From the NCBI GenBank assembly GCA_030679955.1, contig JAUXSF010000003.1, positions 1 to 50,962 on the forward strand: 50,962 nucleotides of DNA, in the 5' to 3' direction. Shown here in pieces: positions 45,901 through 50,962 of this stretch (positions within the stretch are counted from its first letter, which is position 1; each line of letters begins with the position of its first letter). Under the pieces are notes generated by a model. It worked only from the letters and a program-made list of their open reading frames with translations, made no database searches and was not told where the DNA came from. The stretch is from Chlamydiales bacterium (GTDB lineage: Bacteria > Chlamydiota > Chlamydiia > Chlamydiales > JAJFMA01). The position numbers were made by a program, and so were the translations under genes.

Positions 45901-48900
45901 TCTCCTCGCTGCATGGTTAGTTCACGACAATTTGCAGCGTAATCCGAAACGCACAGAGGTACGAGAGCGCGAAGATTCCCACTGGCCAAAGCTAGATGGC
46001 CCTGTAGGGGACTGGCTAACCTTTTGGGAAGGAAAATGGTCAAAACAGGGTAGGGACCGTACAGAAAACCTAGAGGGCTATCTGCAACGTCTGAGCAAAT
46101 CCTACTTCGCCCGTGCTCACCATTTGCCACAAGAACTACGTATTGAAAATCTGCTATCACAGCAGGAGATGTGGGACTGGGAGCTCCATACACGTGTAGC
46201 CACCCCTGGAAAGCAAGAGGTCAGTTCACTGCCCAATACTCCACCCATCCAACCGCTCGAAACTCTTAACATTTTTTTCTCAACGATTAAACCTATGGAA
46301 GGCACTCAGGAGCTGCCCCTATCGACCAGACCGGGGCGAGCGTTAATCCAACAATTCCGATCCTTGTACAAAACCGCTTGCGAAGGAACTGAGGAAGAAA
46401 AGCGCGGCCTAGAGCATTTGGTTAGGGATTTAGCCTACGATAAGACACCAACCACTGTATACCTGCGCACGATTCTTCATGCTCGACTGCATGGTAAGAA
46501 CAATATATTCGCTGCGGGAATAAACCATGAAATGGATACCCTTCTCGCTCCTGGATTTTTGGAGAAATGTAAAGCGATCAGAGTGGAGCCCAAGCCTGAT
46601 TCATTAAATAAGGCAGTGGAAGCCTACTCAAAATACCTAGCGGAAAGTCTTGCAGAGATTAAGTGGGCTCCAGTTCCCGAGATTAAACTAGTGGAGGTTA
46701 TTGCTCCCTACAAACGCTCACAAGTGCCTGCTGAGCCACTAAATAATCAGCCTCTAGAGTTCAAATCGCCTCCACTAGACTCTGCTGAAAGGATGCAGCT
46801 CTTTGAAAATGCATTCGTCGTCGACAATTCCAATGCCAGGGACAATGTTCAGATTGAACCCTTTGTATTTGAAACAGATGATCCGTGGCTTAACGACAGC
46901 ATTGAAGCTTTAAACAAAGATTACGCATTGGGAGCAAAAAGAAACCAAGAAGTTCCCCATTATCGATTGAAGGAAGGCTACTCGGTCGAACGTCTAATTA
47001 AGGAAGAACGCGAAGCTATAGCTAAGGATAGAATAAACGACGTTGAGGTAACTCTTCACCAACGGGAAGAGCAAATGCTAGCGCTGGCAAATCAGCTACC
47101 AACCGATCCGACGCGAGCTTTCCTCGAAGACACAGCGCGAAGTGCGGGGAGAAAGCAGCCCTTGAGTGTTCGTGAATGTGTTGGTCTATTTTTACAAGGT
47201 GATTTGGAGTCCTACCGTCGCTCGACTCATTTAGATAAAAAAGAGGATATCGCCCTCCTCCATCAAATGATCGGCGAGTATGTAGCCATTCACAACAGAG
47301 CTCAACGAGATGTTCACATTTTGAAGGCGCTAGATGCCTTGGCAGCCGCACAGAAGGCAGACAAAGAACTCAATCTGCCCGAACCATCCGAAAATCTAGC
47401 TTATCGCTTACAACGTGTTGCTGAAGAGCTAAGTGTTAAGCGGTCGATAGATCCTAGCATAGATTCGGCTGCGTTGATGGTTTTTGAATATCAGCTGGGT
47501 TTGGTACTGAAAGATCATCAAGTAAAAGGCATTCGCGATATGAGGAAGGTCGATAGAAACGACCCTACGAGGATCAGAAGTGTTATTTTACAACGCATTC
47601 AGGGTGGCGGTAAGTCTTTAGTCTTCGGACATGTTATGGCCTTGCTAAAGGCGGATGGCTACCATCTATCCGTTCACGTTCCGCCTACAGCACAATACGA
47701 TACTGCTTTGTATGATATGGCTTATCGCTCTAACCAAATTTTTGGTCAGAAAGAAAATACCATCGTTTTTAACGATGACCCTCTGCGGTTCACGCCGAAG
47801 TACCTCAATGGTATAAAAACCATGCTTGAGGAGACAATTGTCAATCGTCAATACGTTAATATCACCGTAGAGTCTTTGCAGGCAATGAGGTGCAAGTACC
47901 TGAAAACTCGCTTTCTAATTCGCGAGCTAGAGAAGGCTGGAAAGCCTATTGATGAACTCGAAACCCCCAACCAAATCTTGAAGGAGATTCTTGCGAAGTT
48001 TAAATCACGTGGTATTTTTACTTTCGACGAAGTGCATATAGCCTTAGATCCGCGTAAAGAGCTCAATATGCCCTATGGGCAGCCTGCTCATCCAGAGGTT
48101 GCTCAAAGCCGGCTAATCGCTTCAATCCTGACTCTTGCCTGCAATGCTGTCGATGATGAGGGCAATCGGCTACTCGATGTAGATCATAGCTCTCAGCAGC
48201 GTCCAGAGGCGCTAGAAGCAATGAAAACGCACATCGCTGGTACTTTGACACTCGATCCAATGTGGCAAGCAAATATGGGATTGGAGGATGAGTCTCAGCG
48301 GCAACAGGTGGCTGATTTTCTTTTGGGCACCACGGAGGAGATTCCTAGCTTCCTAGAGGATCCAAGCAAGCGTCCTAGCGCTCAGATCGTTACCTTAGCA
48401 AAACAGATGATTGCTGGAAAGTGGCTTGAAGAGCGCCTACAGACTAGTGTCAATGAACACCATGGCTTAACGGTAGGTGCACACCCACGCGTATCGAACC
48501 CGTTTAAAGCTAACATGAAGCCCGCCAAGGGGTCGGAATTTAGTGATCGGTTTGTTCTCACCACCAATACGCTAATTGCCTATCTCTCTAGTGGTCTGGA
48601 TGAAAAGCAGGTCGTACGTTTCATGAAATTGCAGAAAATGCAAGCACGCATCGAAAAGAATACCAAAAAGCAAGAGTTCCCAGACCTGTCTTTAAACGAG
48701 ACGGATGTCGCACGTCGCTTTAAGGCTGGATGTGGGGTAGGCCTATTTCAGATGGAAGCGGACAACCCTGAGGATGTCGAGAAGGTGCGTCTAGGTCTTC
48801 TTCGTGACAATCAGGAGGCGCGCGAGTTAATGCTGAATTTCGTGGTCGAGCAGGAACTTCCAGAGGTAGACATCTTTGAAAACCAAGTTTGTGCTAATGG

Positions 48901-50755
48901 CCAAAATACAGCGTCGATGAGTCAATCAAACATCTGCTACTCCGGTTCCGTGGATAATGTCAATATGGCTCCCCCAGGCACCGAAATTAAGCTGGAAGAG
49001 GGTACAAATGGTCAGACGATTGATCTTCTCATACGCAGAAATAATGAGGTGGTAGCGGTAGGGAAAGGGCCAGAAAGCCTATTTGATGACTTAATAGATA
49101 AACATCCTCTCAGGGCGGACTTCCGTGCAATTATCGACATTGGTGCGCATTACAGAGGTATGGCCAATGAAGATGCTGCTGAGATTATGTGTAAGCGTGT
49201 TCACGAGTCTGTAAAGGGTGTGCTGTTTTTCAGCACAGATTCAGGTAAGCTCTGTTTTATGTCTAAAGAGCGCCCTGGATCTTACATAGAATTGTCTGGA
49301 ACAACGCCAGAAGCTATTTTTTCTGATACGGGCTTACGGCCAAGCGAGCTCTTTACCTATTATGACCAGGAACATATCACCGGTGTAGACATCGAGCAAA
49401 TGGACAACGCTCTTGCCGTGATTACGGTGAGTGACCACACCAAGGTCCATGAAATGTGCCAGGGACCCAGAAGGTTTAGAGGTCTCGATGGAAAACAGGG
49501 TGTGGTGACAGCTATTACCCACGAAGCAATCGAGAAGGTAGATGCCACTCTTCTGAGAACCAACGAAGAAGAAGTTGTTCCCGCAATGCACGATATCATC
49601 CTCTTCTCGCACATTAAGGAAATTAGTGGTCAAAAGCCGGATAACCTGGCTCTCGCCATGCAGAAGATGGAGGATGCTGTCCAGCAACATATCCTGAATA
49701 GATTCTATAGCATGTCCCCACAAGAGGAACGTGAACTATTTGACAAAACAGCTTACCTCTTTGAAAAGAATATAGGCATCGATCTGTATCGAGAATATGC
49801 CCACAAGCGTCCTGAAGTTGCAATGACGAAGTATCTTGAGTCCATCAAGATGCACCTGACTGGCCCTCTAGAAGGGGTTATTCCAGATAGCGATGTAACC
49901 GCTCTTAACAAGATAATTGATGATATTGTGGTTCCGGCCTTGAAAGGTATCGAAAGCACTATTCAAATAGTGCCAGCAGATGCAGTATCCAGAGCTCCCT
50001 TAGTTAACCGTGAAGGATCCATGGTTCAGTTTCGCGTCGAGGAAAAACAAGAGGTGAAGGAACAGGTTCAGCAGCAAGAAAATCAGCAGCTCAATCAACG
50101 CCTTGTTGAAGGCTCCCGAGCAAAAGGTTCTATGATTGTAGAGGAAAAAGAGCTCGATCTAGAGACCTTCATATCACCCGACTTTGGGATTTCAGAGATG
50201 CCCATAAGTGAAGGCATCTCAAGGGAAGTTGGGCTACATGGAGTGTCGCTTGATTCCCGTCTGCGAATTACCTCTAACGCTAGCGTGGTTTTCATGGACA
50301 GGACTGATATTCTCGGGCCATATCGCAAAAAACCATGGTCGGTGTTGTGGATTTGCGATAGCCGTGACGGTGTTGACGTTTGGAATGCGGTGCTTTGTTC
50401 CATAGAGGAATCGCAAAAAATAGCAGGTTTTTTGGCGAAGAAAGAACTAGAGCTTCCGGAAGGTCGACGCATGTTCCTGACTAGAAATAATGGTAAACCA
50501 ATAATCACTCGGAAAGAGTGGGATTCTACTATGATGAAAAATCCCGAGGTTGATCGCTTGATCGTTCAGGCGCTGTTCTTTAGCGGGGATATCTTTACTC
50601 TAAACCTAAAGCCATGGAGCGATTCCGTTGAAAACTGGCTTCAAGGCGTCGATGATACCACAAAAGATTATCTGAGGCGCTTGTTGGAAGATCAGATCTT
50701 GATTGCTCCGCCTGCGGATTATATTGACAGCAAGCTACAAAAACTCCTCACGTAA
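39920..50755 (+). CDS. Giant ankyrin / cysteine-peptidase-like / P-loop NTPase protein (3611 residues)
   Basis: ATG at 39920 has AGGAA 7 nt upstream. It is colinear with the left-edge giant along its whole length. Order: helical N-terminus (1-180); ankyrin-type repeats (about 190-590, e.g. NPLHYAIRIGKVDHIEQLLE and KEPLHDAVLSGHRKAAKLLV); a module with SGHAILLE (H748), VNTGEG (N767) and SGTCSLRC (C863); a long middle with WRVHWLYVRN, also in the paralogue; an NTPase with GGGKS (K2565), FDEVHIALDP (D2703), NGQNTASMSQSN, SGTTPEAIF and GPRRFRG; a Gln-rich linker (about 3375-3400); and a conserved C-terminal part containing GPYRKK. The NTPase resembles DUF3638-type giant ATPases (tentative). No signal peptide. 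Most likely a type III effector or a very large intracellular machine; function unknown. Confidence 0.92.
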   Translation: MDFQFSLEQIHINLRKQLLPQIQGASPEVWKSLDSVESIPKAIATLQGMITEAIPTIESPLTCMKLLVDLWRDFGSLKNQRRYSFTSEEASSAYNECQASLKASMGLGGALLLEYIIGLEGEQSGVAIANLVQSYDLVLNWPGYIESTDKNVEIEGYFEQLVWDSTHYDQHLQIAREHKCDMVVRLLEDMKKNPLHYAIRIGKVDHIEQLLESGNIDISSKDRLGKPPIHYVTGGANDALLKKVPNLITLLVKFGADPNYIAGWDGKEPLIQSALKQKCPQTAIELLRHGAAFSTAQIEMQGPNSLAEIFPLITKNLDAAKENPEAVRSLLIFAAQQNILPDQQLTKFIDSLLPIVDEACGNELMRIAAVGGRELLVQALWELGVRGKEPLHDAVLSGHRKAAKLLVKLGADLNSLNEKGETPLCAMLGTPIAHGRTLSWLVNAGARYELDRTPQDDLNELLAIFIDSKSPPLITQMLQKGAVVAPEDIDSLYETVIGSAQGHIVEFLLERGIAPTEKSHALWNAIVIGDYPWGRALLAAMVQRGRNIDEVNEKGFTNLEWAIKRRRYPLAAFLISLGADINKANYEGVTPAQYLQKSGINPSALQHYAACLTNAEGSEKHFREQLNIKTLGHIVGDNYVRRMRDDSDDKVEGGISGTMLAFITSALEYATSDLEPGKKAIVEPVLQRLHTAHQLAERISSALRLNGDSARTLEIELIEEGLIAQLKEMPVGGVIVIPSGWNSGKSGHAILLECKRTENGVVITAVNTGEGVGFHGGTHDGARAHVNTVKQYQLPLDEVEHSHLLRAIIELSAVGVTANDRERRFGPEDLYNILEPYQVEENELPEEFRLVESWRKSQLSGTCSLRCVLAYLKTQMPPELYKDLMFAIKNDAVAFTVEQNELLVKDDAALRKLLSMALPHMFDNVAKRVRKRGGVSDKEEGALSDLTQAAERLKAAVPKATSTHEALGLPESFTSKSAGIAKEIGRLGGLYNGQVAAVALPSAKIHSLPTTPIDNVQNVVELEATLASFTAYVVELQADKEDASLYLEDYLCKLGRAFFNNHPVLEQLKGDPEACERVIAQISELARLTYEEGGLHPKVDVGQTIAIRYALASSWMLGAFIDEARNYPEELRISHYGYSSSGLHHLLTRDLKTAPTFNPKWEQDFLNLFDHDWNQGNGGAPLFNYIIHGNGRNNGTNEDPHLSLKPELGDFQYAAAHAALVQDWEQADADFQAEVSRYTRLDPSFDSKEWRVHWLYVRNKLPSHFNHLRELAWMVHINSPLYAGKVSRKSRPLAIHGPILSSTPARTPDKKVVMRADYSLDGRSYGDNSELLIAPYGQDKRKQLPFKSGSLKATGNIIGKGVDHPYLTNFWHPNQNNAVALASNRDLRELQSVRFGSDYDLEGGVVAIPLLLDYFESHIDGLNQVENRLLFSYSLFQTLLLRLALPNAPHLTGELLQFFNRAIVHYEDMVATATEINASTHTVAFLLEQKQRMLSCCRQAGITQIGELSVDALMKSTREKIQELSTYPAYESSDLQQHLKLAMVESYSNEEITSFEAVQELTTAIAAVTLMRLKNGANESLPPAFQASAAASVVQHHEAIHRLMESHPDQAEQLLNNILNVYGINAPQGSWQGRAYPVYAASLDDATRVEVNLLTGKLLLNGQEITGISEKARASVLYKALFGTILLPAAQFPTHYESSDNAGEIRLNISAKGEISEVNRKIDGQWYRYVHSPDGSLHPSRPPLVGADKLQVWCSMDIPAHYLFIEPETVDPIIRLDADGRFTFLKTDPHTRYEWVDISSLPEGAALKGIDTSAVLLQEDTKPPKRMRIQCPTLRDESGDVLEFIRQTPKGSDEEKWVLASMPNLFLSDNQEIAGIGGLKGYVVLETLSGGREALFPIRTLDSERKGLTPNATYMRVKLQDNIPISQAPDKNAFLAFLTLSHASTVQDYHRALEYLKGARKFERYSDEELRVFGWILQSPRETRDTTQYADSLRLLAAWLVHDNLQRNPKRTEVREREDSHWPKLDGPVGDWLTFWEGKWSKQGRDRTENLEGYLQRLSKSYFARAHHLPQELRIENLLSQQEMWDWELHTRVATPGKQEVSSLPNTPPIQPLETLNIFFSTIKPMEGTQELPLSTRPGRALIQQFRSLYKTACEGTEEEKRGLEHLVRDLAYDKTPTTVYLRTILHARLHGKNNIFAAGINHEMDTLLAPGFLEKCKAIRVEPKPDSLNKAVEAYSKYLAESLAEIKWAPVPEIKLVEVIAPYKRSQVPAEPLNNQPLEFKSPPLDSAERMQLFENAFVVDNSNARDNVQIEPFVFETDDPWLNDSIEALNKDYALGAKRNQEVPHYRLKEGYSVERLIKEEREAIAKDRINDVEVTLHQREEQMLALANQLPTDPTRAFLEDTARSAGRKQPLSVRECVGLFLQGDLESYRRSTHLDKKEDIALLHQMIGEYVAIHNRAQRDVHILKALDALAAAQKADKELNLPEPSENLAYRLQRVAEELSVKRSIDPSIDSAALMVFEYQLGLVLKDHQVKGIRDMRKVDRNDPTRIRSVILQRIQGGGKSLVFGHVMALLKADGYHLSVHVPPTAQYDTALYDMAYRSNQIFGQKENTIVFNDDPLRFTPKYLNGIKTMLEETIVNRQYVNITVESLQAMRCKYLKTRFLIRELEKAGKPIDELETPNQILKEILAKFKSRGIFTFDEVHIALDPRKELNMPYGQPAHPEVAQSRLIASILTLACNAVDDEGNRLLDVDHSSQQRPEALEAMKTHIAGTLTLDPMWQANMGLEDESQRQQVADFLLGTTEEIPSFLEDPSKRPSAQIVTLAKQMIAGKWLEERLQTSVNEHHGLTVGAHPRVSNPFKANMKPAKGSEFSDRFVLTTNTLIAYLSSGLDEKQVVRFMKLQKMQARIEKNTKKQEFPDLSLNETDVARRFKAGCGVGLFQMEADNPEDVEKVRLGLLRDNQEARELMLNFVVEQELPEVDIFENQVCANGQNTASMSQSNICYSGSVDNVNMAPPGTEIKLEEGTNGQTIDLLIRRNNEVVAVGKGPESLFDDLIDKHPLRADFRAIIDIGAHYRGMANEDAAEIMCKRVHESVKGVLFFSTDSGKLCFMSKERPGSYIELSGTTPEAIFSDTGLRPSELFTYYDQEHITGVDIEQMDNALAVITVSDHTKVHEMCQGPRRFRGLDGKQGVVTAITHEAIEKVDATLLRTNEEEVVPAMHDIILFSHIKEISGQKPDNLALAMQKMEDAVQQHILNRFYSMSPQEERELFDKTAYLFEKNIGIDLYREYAHKRPEVAMTKYLESIKMHLTGPLEGVIPDSDVTALNKIIDDIVVPALKGIESTIQIVPADAVSRAPLVNREGSMVQFRVEEKQEVKEQVQQQENQQLNQRLVEGSRAKGSMIVEEKELDLETFISPDFGISEMPISEGISREVGLHGVSLDSRLRITSNASVVFMDRTDILGPYRKKPWSVLWICDSRDGVDVWNAVLCSIEESQKIAGFLAKKELELPEGRRMFLTRNNGKPIITRKEWDSTMMKNPEVDRLIVQALFFSGDIFTLNLKPWSDSVENWLQGVDDTTKDYLRRLLEDQILIAPPADYIDSKLQKLLT

Positions 50756-50769
50756 AACGAGATGGATTT

Positions 50770-50802
50770 AACGCAAAGGCGCAGAGGCGCTAAGAGGCAA
50801 AG
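50770..50802. repeat. Half-element of the AACGCAAAG repeat
   Basis: AACGCAAAGGCGCAGAGGCG and following bases match the left arm at 14945, but no complementary right arm follows inside the window. The IS3 element begins 27 bases later, so the right arm may lie beyond the insertion. Confidence 0.65.
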
Positions 50803-50828
50803 AAGGGGGAACTTAGAGATAAATATAA

Positions 50829-50962
50829 TGGACCCCAAAAGTTGGACAGCGCACTTTGCGCGTTTTTGATACAATTGCACCTTGAAATGAGGATTATATG
50901 GCGCAAGGAAATCAAAAACGATCACCCGAATTTAAGATGGAAGTAGCTACTGAGGCTATAAA
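50829..50962 (+). mobile_element. Left end of an IS3-family insertion sequence (truncated by window)
   Basis: TGGACCCCAAAAGTTGGACA at 50829-50848 is an IS3-family-type terminal inverted repeat (TG start). A transposase OrfA begins 50 bp inside. The right end, target duplication and intactness cannot be seen. Confidence 0.8.
50898..50962 (+). CDS. IS3-family transposase OrfA, N-terminal fragment
   Basis: ATG at 50898 with GAGG upstream; the visible 21 codons read MAQGNQKRSPEFKMEVATEA and on, the basic start of an IS3-type OrfA helix-turn-helix protein (the R-x-x-S/T-x-E-F-K-x-x-V-x-x-E-A pattern). OrfA binds the IS ends and is usually fused to the DDE catalytic OrfB by frameshifting; OrfB is outside the window. 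Confidence 0.8.
   Translation, partial: MAQGNQKRSPEFKMEVATEAI

Noticed and set aside
46200-50500. Possible frameshifts or a split into two genes in the 3611-residue protein
   Set aside because: The frame is unbroken and the colinear left-edge paralogue keeps the same junctions.

Overview
The window looks like an accessory region of an environmental chlamydia (Chlamydiota, Parachlamydiales-like). The best lineage marker is the inorganic pyrophosphatase, which follows the chlamydial form closely (HPWH start, [24 protein letters not shown]). A BrnQ-type transporter, eukaryotic-type effector domains (ankyrin, OTU, macro, SNF2) and very large ORFs fit an intracellular bacterium of amoebae or animals. 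Genus cannot be decided from the sequence alone. No rRNA, tRNA or CRISPR array was seen.

Layout. (1) 1-10681 (-): a giant gene, open at the left edge, encoding at least 3560 residues: ankyrin-type repeats, a cysteine-peptidase-like module with conserved His, Asn and Cys, and a P-loop NTPase. (2) 10682-14938: an intergenic inverted-repeat cluster, a SpoIIAA-like protein, an OTU deubiquitinase-like protein, a macro-domain protein and a class I glutamine amidotransferase. The macro gene lies between two copies of a 150-bp direct repeat; the upstream copy carries a truncated duplicate of the amidotransferase gene. (3) 15023-30810: mostly metabolic, transport and exported proteins: LysE/RhtB exporter, BrnQ transporter, exported methyltransferase, EamA and MFS transporters, acyl-CoA dehydrogenase, MDR oxidoreductase, BON protein, pyrophosphatase, copper-type P-ATPase, and several unrecognised proteins. 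(4) 30790-39963: a 1902-residue divergent SNF2 ATPase with a nuclear-localisation-like segment, its 536-residue paralogue that lacks the ATPase core, two tandem small exported paralogues, and a protein with a PEP-CTERM-like tail. (5) 39920-50755 (+): a 3611-residue full-length paralogue of the left-edge giant. (6) 50829-50962: the left end of an IS3-family element, running off the window.

The best-supported regulatory finding is upstream of brnQ. A strong promoter is followed by a 22-codon leader ORF with three consecutive isoleucine codons and by mutually exclusive hairpins, the last being an intrinsic terminator just before the brnQ ribosome-binding site. This is a textbook layout for ribosome-mediated attenuation by isoleucine.

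How the parts may work together (inference): the giant, OTU, macro and SNF2-like proteins are candidate host-directed effectors acting on ubiquitin, ADP-ribose and possibly chromatin. The two giants and the SNF2 pair show that the region grew by duplication and by loss or gain of a module. Convergent genes are often separated by inverted repeats made of short micro-repeats, which probably act as bidirectional terminators.
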